A DNA stretch of 54,487 nt from an uncultured Coriobacteriaceae bacterium (GCA_902801175.1 CADCHF010000024.1:1-54487); one strand, 5' to 3'. Counted from the first letter of the stretch, positions 7,304 through 16,649 are shown. Notes: generated by a model from the letters alone, not told the origin. Made by a program: numbers and translations.

Positions 7304-8833
7304 CTAGCAGACGTTCAGGAACGTGAAGCGGCCCATCTCGTAGGCGTAGGTCTCCTCGGCATTGAACGTGGAGGTTACGTTGAGGTTGGTGATCTCCTGC
7401 GGCCACCAACGGGTGGTCATGGTCTTCTCGCCGCCATTGATGTAGATCTCGATGGCGCTGGTGTCAACGACCATGCGGACGTCCTCGAGCTTGCCGGCGG
7501 AGAGCTCTGCAACAGGAAGGCGACGAACGGTGCGGTAGCCGCCCGCAATGCCGTGGAACGCCAGCTCGATCATGTCGCCAATGACCACGAGCTCGAGGTC
7601 GCCGTTGAGCATGAGACGACCCTCGCCCTCAATACCCTTGAGGTATACGTCGGCCGTGCCGTTGGCAAACTTGGCGCCCTTGGCGCCGCAGATGCAGAAG
7701 GCGTCGTAGTTGCTGGTACCGAGCTTGCCGCACGAGTCGGCGGCGCCTTCGGGCGTAAAGTCGACGCGATCGCCATGCAGCGCGTCATACTCGGGCAGCG
7801 GCCACTGGCAGATCTTGCCGGCGTCGTTGAGCGAGAGCTCGCGCAGCCAGGTGAGGGTGTGGAGCCACTCGTAGGTGGGCACCTGGTACTGGCCCTCGAT
7901 GTCGGGCAGGCCGACCCAGCCCTCAAGAATCTGACGGCCCTTCTCGTCGGTGAAGACCTGCGGGGCATAGAAGTCAAAGCCGTAGTCGAGCTCGACAAAG
8001 GTGTTCTCGTCGATGCAGCCGTAGGGCTTCTTGGCGTCCATGAGCTCCTTGTCGCCCGAGAGCAGGTCAATGACGGTGCCCTCGACGGGGAAGTAGCCGC
8101 TGTTGAAGTTGTTCTGGAACTTGGTGACCTGGCTGGGAACACCCTGCGGGCACACGAAGAAGAACTCCTTGCCACCAAGGCTCACGATGTTGGGGCACTC
8201 CCACATGTAGCCAAAGGGCTCGCCCGAGATGGTGGTGCAGCTGCCGGCGAGCTTCCAGTCGTTCACGCCGTCGGGGCTCTGGTAGAGGAGCATGGCGGGA
8301 TGGTCGTCCATCGTGCGGGCGCCGAGCAGCATGTTCCAGGTGTCGTTTTGCCACCAGACCTTGGGGTCGCGCACGTGGCAGCTGCAGTAGTCCGGGTAGC
8401 CGTCGTTGCCAAGGACGAGCTTGCGGTCGGAGAAGGTGCGGCCGTCCTCGCTGATGACGAGGGTCTCGTTGGCCTGACGACCCTCGTAGTCGTAGTTGTC
8501 ATGGCCGGGCTCAAGCACGTTGCCCGTGTAGTAGCACCACATCTGGCCGTCGCGCACCACGGCGGAGCCGCTGTAGCTGCCGTTCTTGTCGAGCTCCATC
8601 TCGGGAATGATGGCGCCGCGGTGGAACTCCCAGGTGGTGAGGTCGCGGCTTGTCCAGTGGCCCCAGCCGTGGCCGGCCCACGGCCAACGCGGCGCGTACT
8701 GGTGGAAGATGTGGTACTCGCCGTTAAACTGGCAGAGGCCGTTGGGGTCAGAGAGCCAGCCCACCGCGGTCTGCAGGTGGAAGCCGAGCCTCCAGTTGTG
8801 CTGGCGATAGTCAAGGTTGACGTGCATCTGCAT
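7304..8833 (-). CDS. GH32 sucrose(-6-phosphate) hydrolase / beta-fructosidase 1
   Basis: A 509-residue glycoside hydrolase family 32 enzyme that releases fructose from sucrose, sucrose-6-phosphate or short fructans. It has the five-blade propeller motifs: WLSDPNGL with nucleophile Asp29, RDPKVW with the transition-state Asp, and WECPNI with the acid/base Glu; a beta-sandwich follows. No signal peptide, so it acts in the cytoplasm on imported sugar. The start is set by GAGGAG seven bases upstream; an internal ATG two codons later is possible. A perfect operator-like palindrome lies 38 nt upstream. It is closest in wording to the third GH32 of this window. Exact substrate cannot be told by sequence. 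Confidence 0.93.
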   Translation of the reverse strand: MQMHVNLDYRQHNWRLGFHLQTAVGWLSDPNGLCQFNGEYHIFHQYAPRWPWAGHGWGHWTSRDLTTWEFHRGAIIPEMELDKNGSYSGSAVVRDGQMWCYYTGNVLEPGHDNYDYEGRQANETLVISEDGRTFSDRKLVLGNDGYPDYCSCHVRDPKVWWQNDTWNMLLGARTMDDHPAMLLYQSPDGVNDWKLAGSCTTISGEPFGYMWECPNIVSLGGKEFFFVCPQGVPSQVTKFQNNFNSGYFPVEGTVIDLLSGDKELMDAKKPYGCIDENTFVELDYGFDFYAPQVFTDEKGRQILEGWVGLPDIEGQYQVPTYEWLHTLTWLRELSLNDAGKICQWPLPEYDALHGDRVDFTPEGAADSCGKLGTSNYDAFCICGAKGAKFANGTADVYLKGIEGEGRLMLNGDLELVVIGDMIELAFHGIAGGYRTVRRLPVAELSAGKLEDVRMVVDTSAIEIYINGGEKTMTTRWWPQEITNLNVTSTFNAEETYAYEMGRFTFLNVC

Positions 8834-8870
8834 AAGTGGGCTCCTCTCGCGGGGCGTCGAATTAAAACAA

Positions 8871-8884
8871 TGAGAACGTTCTCA
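8871..8884. promoter_or_regulatory. LacI-type operator upstream of GH32 gene 1
   Basis: TGAGAACGTTCTCA, a perfect 14 bp palindrome with the central CG typical of LacI-family sites. Related sequences precede the other sugar genes of this window. Confidence 0.7.
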
Positions 8885-8910
8885 GTATGACATCTGCCCG
8901 CAGACAGAAA

Positions 8911-8942
8911 GAGGGGGCTGCCGCATGTGCGACTGCCCCCTC
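8911..8942 (-). terminator. Hairpin, possible second terminator
   Basis: GAGGGGGC/GCCCCCTC stem extended by GCCGCA/TGCG pairs, followed on the minus strand by TTTCTG. It may stop read-through from the fructokinase unit. Confidence 0.4.
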
Positions 8943-8982
8943 GGTTGGCGGTGCAGGACCAGGAGCTTTGGACGCCTCCCGC

Positions 8983-9078
8983 CCGTTGGGGACGGTTCCT
9001 TTTGGACGGGCGAGCGAGTCGCCTTCCGTTTTTTGTCCAGGACCTCTCCACCCGTCCAAAAGGAACCGTCCCCAACGG
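8983..9078. repeat. Family A inverted repeat (GGGGACGGTTC core)
   Basis: Two arms of 28 bp (8983-9010 and 9051-9078) are perfect reverse complements, separated by 40 bases. Each arm contains the core GGGGACGGTTCC. A related, less perfect copy lies at 20483-20594. The layout resembles REP-type elements mobilised by RAYT transposases, though no such transposase is in the window. It sits between the fructokinase terminator and the next promoter. Confidence 0.8.
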
Positions 9079-9103
9079 ACGGGGGTCGTACCGGACGTAA
9101 AAG

Positions 9104-9138
9104 GCCGGGCCGTGACGCTTGTGTCGTCACGGCCCGGC
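9104..9138 (-). terminator. Terminator after fructokinase
   Basis: A 14 bp perfect stem GCCGGGCCGTGACG/CGTCACGGCCCGGC, followed on the minus strand by TTTTAC, 28 nt after the fructokinase stop. Confidence 0.85.
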
Positions 9139-9165
9139 TGGTCGCATCAATCTCTGCTTAGAGCT

Positions 9166-10134
9166 TTACTGCTGGTCAGCGGCGACGGCCAGGACCTCCT
9201 CGACGTCCTTGCGCTCGGGCATGGCGGGGATGGCGCCACGGTTGCGCACGCACAGGCTCGCCACGGCGTTGCCGAAGCGCACAAACTGAGCGGCGCGCTC
9301 GATGCTGACCTCGCTGGGAGCCAGGCCGCTCTCCACGAAGGCGGTGAGGAAGCCGCCCCAGAAGGAGTCACCGGCACCGGTGGTGTCCACGGCCTCAACG
9401 CGGAAGCTCGGCACCATGCGCGAGCCGTCCTTGGTGGCCACAAAGGCGCCGTCGGCGTCGAGGGTCACCACGACGATGCTGGCACCCTGCTCAAGCAGCT
9501 TGGCAGCAGCGGCCTCGGGCTCGGCCTCGTCGGTCATGAGCGGGCACTCCTCGGCGCTGATCTTGATGAGGTCCATGTACTTGATGATGGAGCGCATCTG
9601 CTCGGCGGCGGCGTCGGCACCGGTCCACAGAGAATCACGGTAGTTGGGGTCATAGCTCATCACGCAGCCAGCCTGCTTGGCGGCATCAAGAGCGGCGATG
9701 GTTGCGGAGCGAGCGGGCTCGTCGGTGAGGGAGAGCGAACCCACGTGGAAGACCTTGCTGTTGCGGATGACGTCGAGCGGCAGGTCTTCGGGCTTGAGCT
9801 GGGTGTCGGCGCCAGGCTTGCGGGCAAACGAGAAGGAACGGTCGCCGTTCTCGTCAAGAGCGACAAAGGCCAGCGTGGTGAAGAAGTCGGGGTCGCTGAT
9901 AAGGCCAGTGCAGTCGATGCCATTGTCAACGAGGGTCTTGCGCAGGAACTCGCCGTGCATGTCGTGACCGACCTTGCCAATGAAGGCAACGTCATGACCA
10001 AGCTTCTTGAGGGCGACGAGCACGTTTGCTGGGGCGCCGCCGGGGTTGCGCTCAAAAATCTTCATGCCGGCAGGGGAGGTGCCAGCGTCGGTGAAGTCGA
10101 TGAGTACCTCGCCAAGTGCGGTAACGGAAATCAT
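9166..10134 (-). CDS. scrK: PfkB family fructokinase
   Basis: A 322-residue cytoplasmic ribokinase-fold enzyme that phosphorylates fructose with ATP. The N-terminal GEVLIDF and NPGGAPANVLVAL motif and the C-terminal signature DTTGAGDSFWGGFL, holding the catalytic Asp, are intact. Wording is that of PfkB fructokinases of sucrose operons. An upstream GGAG supports the start. It is transcribed alone from a promoter carrying a LacI-type operator at 10159-10176 and ends at a strong terminator. It would phosphorylate fructose released by the GH32 enzymes. Confidence 0.9.
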   Translation of the reverse strand: MISVTALGEVLIDFTDAGTSPAGMKIFERNPGGAPANVLVALKKLGHDVAFIGKVGHDMHGEFLRKTLVDNGIDCTGLISDPDFFTTLAFVALDENGDRSFSFARKPGADTQLKPEDLPLDVIRNSKVFHVGSLSLTDEPARSATIAALDAAKQAGCVMSYDPNYRDSLWTGADAAAEQMRSIIKYMDLIKISAEECPLMTDEAEPEAAAAKLLEQGASIVVVTLDADGAFVATKDGSRMVPSFRVEAVDTTGAGDSFWGGFLTAFVESGLAPSEVSIERAAQFVRFGNAVASLCVRNRGAIPAMPERKDVEEVLAVAADQQ

Positions 10135-10158
10135 GATGGGCAGGCTCCTTTCATAGAA

Positions 10159-10176
10159 GGTGAAAACGATTCCACA
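10159..10176. promoter_or_regulatory. LacI-type operator upstream of fructokinase
   Basis: GGTGAAAACGATTCCACA, an imperfect palindrome; on the minus strand it reads TGTGGAATCGTTTTCACC. It matches the sites at 14336 and 22178. Confidence 0.65.
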
Positions 10177-10414
10177 CAGCTAGTGAAAGCATACGCTAAG
10201 CCTGCCCGCAGTTGCTACACGCATTTGTAACCGTTTGCGTGGAATAGGCGAGGGGATGGCCGAGTTTCCTGCGCATATGCCGCGGGCGATAGTGGTTCGT
10301 ATCAAGAGGTGTGATCAAGCGATTTTACCGTTTGTTATTGGTGCCAGATAGGAACGCGGTTTGCGATGTACCAACTTGGCATTACGATATTGGACATGTC
10401 GAGGGGAGTGAGTA

Positions 10415-10693
10415 ATGAGGGTAGTCATCCAACCGGTGAACCCGGTGTTCAGTGAGTACGTGCTCCGATATGTGTCAGAGGTCGAAGAACCGCACTACGA
10501 GTTCGTGGGCGAAGAGGGCTTCAGCACATACGTGTACGAATGCTCTTCGGACGATCCCTGGGCTGCGGTTGACGGCATCAAGAAAGCCATCAGGCGCGCC
10601 CCACTGGGTAATGCCATGTTTTGTCAGGTCAAGCCATACGGCATGCCAACATGGCCGCCGCTCTTTGACAAGGATAAGTATTCGCGCTCATAG
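10415..10693 (+). CDS. Small protein of unknown function
   Basis: A 92-residue soluble protein, start supported by GAGGGGAG seven bases upstream. I do not recognise the family. It has alternating hydrophobic stretches suggesting a small alpha/beta fold, a conserved-looking SDDPWAAVDGIKKAIRRAP segment, and a proline-rich end. No signal peptide or membrane segment. It stands alone between the fructokinase promoter and a convergent HAD gene. The alternative frame that overlaps it has no such ribosome site. Confidence 0.65.
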   Translation: MRVVIQPVNPVFSEYVLRYVSEVEEPHYEFVGEEGFSTYVYECSSDDPWAAVDGIKKAIRRAPLGNAMFCQVKPYGMPTWPPLFDKDKYSRS

Positions 10694-10751
10694 GTGCCGC
10701 TGCTCATGTCGAAAAAGCAAGGCAGATGCAGATATAACGTAACGTGATAAA

Positions 10752-10783
10752 AGTGGGCGGCCGCATTGCTGCGACCGCCCACT
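10752..10783 (-). terminator. Terminator of the membrane-anchored HAD gene
   Basis: Stem AGTGGGCGGCCGCA/TGCGACCGCCCACT with one mismatch and a TTGC loop; on the minus strand it runs into TTTTATC. Confidence 0.7.
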
Positions 10784-10842
10784 GCAGTATAAGAGACCTC
10801 GTGGTGAGTTCTGCTTGGCGTGGGAGATAAGCTCTGTGCGGC

Positions 10843-12036
10843 TTACGCGGCCTGGGCGAGCTCCTCCTCGGCGCCAAGGTAGGTGACGCCGTCACCGTAG
10901 ATGGTGCTCCAGTCGTCCTTCATGGACACGGGGATGTAACCAAACTCCTCGCACTGGGCGCGCATCTCCTCGGCCTTCTCGAGCTTGCCGTTCTCGCGCT
11001 CAAGGTCGTCGCAGCACAGCTGGAACGCTGCGGAGCGGTAGTCGGGGTTAGAGAGCGCGTAGTTGTCCATGGCAAAGTCGCCGGAGCTGTTGCCAAAGGA
11101 GAGCACCGGCTGCTTGGCGATCTCGCGCTGGATGATGTAGCACTTGTTCTCCTTGAGGGTCTTCATGAGGAAGTCTCCACCAAGAACAAGCTCCTCGTCC
11201 TGACCAAAGGTGTAGTCAAGGCCGTCGGCGTCCTCCTGATTAGAGCCCACGAGCGTCTCGTCGGAGCCCAGGATGTGGTCGAGGGGAATGTCGAGCGGGC
11301 AGAGCTCGGAGCTAAAGAGGCCGCGCATGATGAGTCGGTCGGTGCCGGACATCATGTAGACCTCAAAGCCATTGACCTGCAGATACTGGACCACCTGCAC
11401 CATGGGCTGGTAGAAGGCCTGCCCGCGCTTCATGCCCTCGTAGCTGGGCATGTCGGACTCGGCAAACTTGTGCACGTAGTCATAGAACTCGTCAACGGTC
11501 AGGCCCTTGAAGGCGCTGGCCACGGCCTGTCCATGCTCAACGGGAAGCTCGTCGTACTTGGTGCCGTTCTCGTTCTGGTCAACGATCTTGTTGGCGACAG
11601 ACTTCTCAAAGTTGGAGGCCTGGTCCTTGTAGTCGGGGTCCTCGAGGACGCGGTCCACGAGCAGCGTGTAGTCAAAGTAGTTGGGGTCGGTCTCGTTGAT
11701 GAGGGTACCGTCGACGTCAAAGGTAGCGATGCGGTCCTCGGCAGGAATGAAGTCGGGGGAGGACTCGTCGGTCACGGCCTCGACGTAAGCCACGAGCTCC
11801 TTCTTGAGTGGGGCATCGTCGTTCCAAAGGCTCAGAGGATCCTCGGCATCCTCGACGAGCGAGAGACCAGCGCCTTCGGTCTTCTCGTCGGCGCCTTGGG
11901 CAACAGACTCGTCAGCGGGAGCGGTCGTTGCGGCAGGCTTTGAAAGGAATGCCACGCCAAGCGCCAAGCAGACGCAAATGGCAGCTATTGCCACAGCGCG
12001 CCAGATGCTCGGGACAAGCTTCTTGTTATCTTCCAT
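10843..12036 (-). CDS. Membrane-anchored extracytoplasmic HAD phosphatase
   Basis: A 397-residue protein. Residues 12-33 form one hydrophobic segment after a short basic start, followed by an Ala/Asp/Glu-rich linker, so the catalytic part is most likely outside the membrane. HAD motif I is FDVDGTLINE near residue 107. Later motifs include MMSGTDRLIMRGLF (motif II region) and SFGNSSGDFAMDNYAL (motif IV). The insert lengths resemble phosphoserine-phosphatase-like secreted HADs rather than Cof proteins. The start at 12036 is chosen for AAGGGA upstream and for the signal-anchor directly after it. It might be cleaved, but no lipobox cysteine is seen. Substrate unknown; phosphate or alcohol scavenging from phosphomonoesters is a guess. 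Confidence 0.78.
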   Translation of the reverse strand: MEDNKKLVPSIWRAVAIAAICVCLALGVAFLSKPAATTAPADESVAQGADEKTEGAGLSLVEDAEDPLSLWNDDAPLKKELVAYVEAVTDESSPDFIPAEDRIATFDVDGTLINETDPNYFDYTLLVDRVLEDPDYKDQASNFEKSVANKIVDQNENGTKYDELPVEHGQAVASAFKGLTVDEFYDYVHKFAESDMPSYEGMKRGQAFYQPMVQVVQYLQVNGFEVYMMSGTDRLIMRGLFSSELCPLDIPLDHILGSDETLVGSNQEDADGLDYTFGQDEELVLGGDFLMKTLKENKCYIIQREIAKQPVLSFGNSSGDFAMDNYALSNPDYRSAAFQLCCDDLERENGKLEKAEEMRAQCEEFGYIPVSMKDDWSTIYGDGVTYLGAEEELAQAA

Positions 12037-12192
12037 AGGTAAATCCCTTCGTTGCTTACGGTAGGAAAATGACTCGACAACTATACGTGCATGTGCGTCA
12101 CTATGTCTCACTTTTTTAAGTATCTTCGTTTTACGGACTAACTTTTGATTGGCGCACAAGCTGAGCCCTCACACCGAGCTCTCACGTACGTC

Positions 12193-14253
12193 CTAAAACG
12201 ACGTCGTGGCTCGCTGTGGCAACCGGCATAGAAAAAGAGGGCGACCGCATCGCTGCGATCGCCCTCTGGTAGTGCTTGGTAGCCCAGTGACTACTTGGTG
12301 CAGGTGACGAGCTTCTCGCCGGCCTTGATGGCTGGTGACGATGACCATGGTGGCCGTGGGCTTGCCGGCGGCCTCGATGGCGTCGAGGTCGGCGGTGATC
12401 AGCAGCTGGCCAGCCTTGACGGTGTCGCCAGCGGCAACATGAGCCTCAAACGGGGCGCCCTGGAGCTCAACGGTGTCAACACCGATGTGGATGAGGACCT
12501 CGGTGCCGTCGTCGCCCATGAGGCCAACAGCGTGCTTGGTGTCAAAGAGCATGGTGACGGAGCCGTTGACGGGGGAGTAAACCTCACCGGCGGTGGGCTC
12601 GACCACAGCGCCGTTGCCCATTGCGAGCGATGCGAAGACGGCGTCGGGGGCGTCGGTCATGGCGATGGCGTTGCCGGTCATGGGGCTGGCGAGAACGCCC
12701 TTCTCCACGACAGCGTCGACCTGGGTGGGAGCTGCGGGGGCAGCGGCCTTCTCGGCCTCGCGAGCAGCGGCGGCCTTGGTCTTCTCGTCGTCAGCGTAGA
12801 GCACGAAGGTGACTGCGAAGGAGACGGCGAAGGCAACAGCGATGACGATGGTGTACTTCATGGCATCGGCGGTGATGAGGTAACCAAAGATGCCGGTGAT
12901 GCCGTAGGCGATGGAGTACAGGCCGAGCCAAGCGGAGATCAGGCCGCCGGCAGCAGCGCCGCAGATGGCGCCGATGAACGGCTTGACGGCAGGCAGGTTG
13001 ACGCCGTAGATGGCGGGCTCGGTGATGCCGAGGAGCGAGGAGATGCCGGACGGCAGGGCGAGGCCCTTCTTCTTGGCGGAGGCGGTCTTCAGGAAGACGG
13101 CGAAGCACGCGGCGCCCTGGGCAACGTTAGCAGCGGAGATGATGGGGTTGAAGGCGTCGGCACCCTGCGCTACGAGGCCAGCCTCAAGCGCGTTGAACAT
13201 GTGGTGTACGCCCAAAACGACCGTGAGCGGGTAAATGGCACCTGCCAATGCGCCGCCCAAGCCAAACGGAATGCCGAGCAGGAACTTGAAGAAGTTCATG
13301 ACGCCTTCCTCGACCCAAGAGAAGATCGGGCCGATGACGACCATGGTGAGAAGGCCGGTGACCAGGACGGTCACGAGCGGGGTCACGAAGAGGTCGAACA
13401 TATCAGGCACATGCTCGTGCAGCCACTTCTCGAGCTTGCACATGATGAAGACGGCAACCACGACGGGGATGACGTGTCCCTGATAGCCCTGCAGCGGCAC
13501 AGCGCCGAGCAGCGGGAGGCCCGGGATGAGGGCGACCTGCGGCAGGTAGTTGGCGCTCATGATGGCGCCCGCGGTGGCCTCGGAGGCGCTGGCCAGACCA
13601 AGGGTGTCAGCAGCGGCCTGGGAGCCGACGATGAGGGAGCCGAGCGAGCCCGGGATGGACCAGGCGTTCATGAGGCCGGTGTGGTTCATGATCATGCCGA
13701 TAACGCCACCGAGGAACTCGTTGCCGCCGAAGACGCGGGCAGCCGAGAAGCCGATGAGGATCTGCAGGAAGACGAACGAGGCGTTAGAGAACGTGTGGAT
13801 CAGAACGTACCAGGGGTTGAGGTCGAGGGCGCCGCCCATGGCGTTGTTGATGCCCTCGGTGAGGCCCATCATAAGACCGGAGGCCACGATGGCGGGAATG
13901 ATGGGGACGAAGACGTCGCCCAGAGCCTTGGTGGCACGCTGGATGGGGTTGCCCTTGGCGGCTGCAGCGGCCTTGGCGTCGTCGGTGGAACCAACGGCGA
14001 TGTTGCCCTGAGCGCAGAACTCGTCGAAGACCTTGTTGACAGTACCGGTTCCGTAGATGACCTGGAGCTGACCGGCGGCCTGGAAGTTACCCTTTGCAAG
14101 GGTAGCGTCCTCGACGGCGTCCATGTTCACCTTGGAGTCGTCTGCGATGACGAGACGCAGACGGGTTGCGCAGTGTGCGGCCGAGACGACGTTCTCGGGA
14201 CCACCGACTGCTGCGAGGATTTCCTTGGCTGCTTGTGCGTGTTCAGCTGCCAT
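12193..14253 (-). pseudogene. PTS sucrose/beta-glucoside-type EIIBCA, C-terminus frameshifted
   Basis: A permease that imports and phosphorylates a disaccharide using the PTS phosphorelay. EIIB is residues 1-85 with Cys28 in AAHCATRLRL; EIIC is about 105-470, ten or so membrane segments; EIIA follows a linker, with its phosphorylated His in LIHIGVDTVEL. After ATMVIVT the frame leaves the family: the expected end KAGEKLVTCTK-stop is present in another frame, finishing at 12291. Compared with the paralog at 14639-16549 about 38 nt are missing there. The shifted frame reads through the gene's own terminator to 12193, so the last 40 or so residues are spurious. EIIA probably lacks its last strands. 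Start chosen by AAGGGAGG upstream. Confidence 0.85.
12236..12267 (-). terminator. Terminator of PTS gene 2
   Basis: Stem AGAGGGCGACCGCA/TGCGATCGCCCTCT with one mismatch; on the minus strand it ends in TTTTTC. It lies 24 nt beyond the ancestral stop at 12291 but inside the shifted reading frame. Confidence 0.85.
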
Positions 14254-14521
14254 AACACCCTCCCTTTCGTGTTGTCCTACCGTTTCCACAAGACACGTTA
14301 TTGCGGGTGATTTTGCAGAGCGCGGCCAAACACTCTGTGAAATCGTTCCCACAGGGTCCGATGATAGCGTTTATTGAAGGATTTGTGAACGAGAAATGGC
14401 AAGCAGATGGAGAATGGTGTCAAATAATGGTGCCAGTTTGGAAACTTTAGCTCCGAGCGTGCTAAAAGGACCCAAACCGCGTATCTGATGGACCACTCTT
14501 ACTGCCATTGTGCCAATGCAA
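14254..14521. other. Intergenic promoter region of PTS gene 2
   Basis: About 270 nt without a gene. It holds the operator-like site at 14336-14353 and presumably the minus-strand promoter of the downstream PTS gene. A distinct -35/-10 pair could not be assigned with confidence. Confidence 0.5.
14336..14353. promoter_or_regulatory. LacI-type operator upstream of PTS gene 2
   Basis: TGTGAAATCGTTCCCACA, an imperfect 18 bp palindrome centred on CG, about 85 nt before the start codon. Confidence 0.7.
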
Positions 14522-14553
14522 AAGGGGCGCCCGCATTTCTGCGAGCGCCCCTT
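14522..14553 (-). terminator. Terminator of PTS gene 1
   Basis: Stem AAGGGGCGCCCGCA/TGCGAGCGCCCCTT with one mismatch and loop TTTC; on the minus strand it ends in TTTTGC. Confidence 0.85.
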
Positions 14554-14638
14554 GGTGGGTCTTGTGGAAACGGTAGGGAAGGGAAGATCTGGCCGGGTCT
14601 ACCTCCAGTGCGTTACCCACCAGAACGGGACTGGACTG

Positions 14639-16549
14639 TTACTTGCTCACGGTGACGAGCTTCTCGCCAGCGGTGACCGAGCCGACCTCAGGCGTGACGG
14701 CCTTGTAGTCGTCGGTGTTGGTGACGATGACCATGGTGGCCGTGGGCTTGCCGGCGGCCTCGATGGCACCGAGGTCGGCGGTGATCAGCAGCTGGCCAGC
14801 CTTGACGGCGTCGCCAGCGGCAACGTGAGCGGTGAAGGGCTTGCCCTCGAGCTCGACGGTGTCAACACCAATGTGGATGAGCACCTCGGTGCCGTCGTCG
14901 CCCATGAGGCCGATGGCGTGCTTGGTGTCAAAGAGCATGGTGACGCTACCGGTGACGGGGGAGTAGACCTCGCCGGCGGTGGGCTCGACAACGGCGCCGT
15001 TGCCCATTGCGAGGCTTGCGAAGACAGCGTCGGGAGCGTCGGTCATGGCCTTGGCGGTGCCGGTCATGGGGCTAGCAAGAACGCCAGCCTCGTCGATGGC
15101 GTCGACCTGTGCGGGAGCGGCAGGAGCGGCGGCCTTGGGAGCGCGGGCCTTGTCGGGCTCATCGGAGTAGAGCACCCAGGTGAGTGCAAAGGCAACGCCG
15201 AAGGAAGCGGCAAACATGATGCAGTACTGAACGGGCTGGTTGATGCAAAGCAGGATGCCAAACAGGCCGGTGACACCGGTGCCGGTGGCGCCGAGCTTGG
15301 TCAGCGAGCAGATGAAGGCGCCCACGGCAGCGCCAGCCATGCCGGCGATGAAGGGCTTGAGCTTGGGCAGGTTCACACCAAAGATGGCGGGCTCGGTGAT
15401 GCCCAGCAGGCAGGAGATGCCAGAGGGAATCGCGAGGGCCTTGGTCTTCTCGGACTTGGTCTTGAGGGCCACGGCCAGGCAGGCGCCGCCCTGGGCGATG
15501 TTGGCCGCGGAGGCGATGGGCAGCCAGTAGGTCACGCCGAGGTTACCAAGCATCGAGACGTCGATGGTGGTGTACATCTGGTGCAGACCGGTGACGACCG
15601 AGGGGCTGTAGATAAGACCAATGAGGATGTAGCCCAGGCCAAACGGCACGGAGAGCAGTGCCTGGAGCAGGCCGAGGATGGCGTTCTCGAGCCAGACGAA
15701 GATCGGGCCGATGAACAGGATGGTGATGTAGGCGGCACCGGAGACCGACACGAGCGGAGTCACGAAGAGGTCAAACATGTCGGGCACGATCTGGTGCATC
15801 TTCTTCTCGATCTGGCACAGGATCCAGACGCCCACCAGGATGGGGATGACGTGGCCCTGGTAGCCGATCCAGTCGATGCTGTAGAGGCCGGGGATGACGT
15901 CGAGGGTGATCATGGTGCCGTTGGCGATGGCGTCAGCCGCGCCGTAGGCATTGATGAAGCTGCCGGAGATGAGCAGCGCGCCGAAGGAGGCGCCCAGGTA
16001 GGGGTTGCCGCCAAAGACGGTAGCCGCAGAGAAGCCCAGCAGGATCTGCAGGTTGGCCAGTGCGCAGGCGTTGATCAGGCCAGCGATGCGCCACCACACG
16101 CTGTTGGTGTCGAGCACGAAGTAGCCGGCGTTGCCCATGAACTCGATGGCGCCCATGATGCCCATGAGCATACCGGAGGCCACGATGGCCGGGATGATGG
16201 GCACGAACACGTCGGAGAGGACCTTGATGGCGGCCATGAACTTGTTCTGATTCTGTGCCGCGACGTCTTTCAGCTCGTCCTTGGAGACGGCGGAAATGTT
16301 GCCCTGCTTGCAGAACTCGTCATAGACCTTGTTAACGGTGCCGGTGCCGTAGATGATCTGCAGCTGGCCGGACGCCTGGAAGTTGCCCTTTGCTCCGAGT
16401 GCATCCTCGACAGCTGCGGGATCGACCTTGGAGTCGTCTGCGATGACGAGACGCAGACGGGTTGCGCAGTGGGCTGCCGAGACGACGTTGCTCGGGCCAC
16501 CCACGGCCGCCAGGATTTCCTTGGCGGCTTGTGCAGCATCAAGTGCCAT
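14639..16549 (-). CDS. scrA: PTS sucrose/beta-glucoside-type EIIBCA permease
   Basis: A 636-residue intact permease of the glucose-sucrose PTS superfamily. EIIB (1-85) has the phosphocysteine Cys28; EIIC spans about 110-465 with the family motif GITEPAIFGVNLP; EIIA at the C-terminus has DTKHAIG and LIHIGVDTVEL with the active His and ends in GEKLVTVSK. It would import sucrose as sucrose-6-phosphate for the GH32 enzymes, though trehalose or beta-glucosides cannot be excluded by sequence alone. The start is set by GAAGGAGGG. Two operator-like sites lie upstream at 16575-16590 and 16633-16649, and the LacI gene at 16738 is next upstream on the same strand. The EIIBCA array without separate Crr means it carries its own EIIA. 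Confidence 0.9.
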   Translation of the reverse strand: MALDAAQAAKEILAAVGGPSNVVSAAHCATRLRLVIADDSKVDPAAVEDALGAKGNFQASGQLQIIYGTGTVNKVYDEFCKQGNISAVSKDELKDVAAQNQNKFMAAIKVLSDVFVPIIPAIVASGMLMGIMGAIEFMGNAGYFVLDTNSVWWRIAGLINACALANLQILLGFSAATVFGGNPYLGASFGALLISGSFINAYGAADAIANGTMITLDVIPGLYSIDWIGYQGHVIPILVGVWILCQIEKKMHQIVPDMFDLFVTPLVSVSGAAYITILFIGPIFVWLENAILGLLQALLSVPFGLGYILIGLIYSPSVVTGLHQMYTTIDVSMLGNLGVTYWLPIASAANIAQGGACLAVALKTKSEKTKALAIPSGISCLLGITEPAIFGVNLPKLKPFIAGMAGAAVGAFICSLTKLGATGTGVTGLFGILLCINQPVQYCIMFAASFGVAFALTWVLYSDEPDKARAPKAAAPAAPAQVDAIDEAGVLASPMTGTAKAMTDAPDAVFASLAMGNGAVVEPTAGEVYSPVTGSVTMLFDTKHAIGLMGDDGTEVLIHIGVDTVELEGKPFTAHVAAGDAVKAGQLLITADLGAIEAAGKPTATMVIVTNTDDYKAVTPEVGSVTAGEKLVTVSK

Positions 16550-16574
16550 AGAACCCTCCTTCTTCCTTTCGGAC

Positions 16575-16590
16575 ATGAAATCAATTTCAG
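16575..16590. promoter_or_regulatory. Operator-like site 1 of PTS gene 1
   Basis: ATGAAATCAATTTCAG, a 12-of-14 palindrome directly upstream of the ribosome binding site. Its centre is CA rather than CG. Confidence 0.5.
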
Positions 16591-16632
16591 GTCATTTATC
16601 TAGGCAAAACGACCCTCCCTACTGAATGGGAA

Positions 16633-16649
16633 CTGTAATCGATTTCACA
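16633..16649. promoter_or_regulatory. Operator-like site 2 of PTS gene 1
   Basis: CTGTAATCGATTTCACA; on the minus strand TGTGAAATCGATTACAG, sharing TGTGAAATCG with the site at 14336. Confidence 0.6.

Noticed and set aside
7259..8890. 543-codon plus-strand open frame opposite GH32 gene 1, and a similar one opposite GH32 gene 3
   Set aside because: No start signal and no recognisable domains; the antisense enzymes have all catalytic motifs.
8983..9078. Terminator
   Set aside because: Arms of 28 bp with a 40-base loop and a related copy elsewhere fit a repeat element better; a normal terminator lies just beside it.
12295..16603. Long plus-strand open frames opposite the PTS genes (about 670-700 codons)
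   Set aside because: Gly/Asp/Glu/His-rich translations with no motifs; they mirror the codon bias of the real minus-strand PTS genes.
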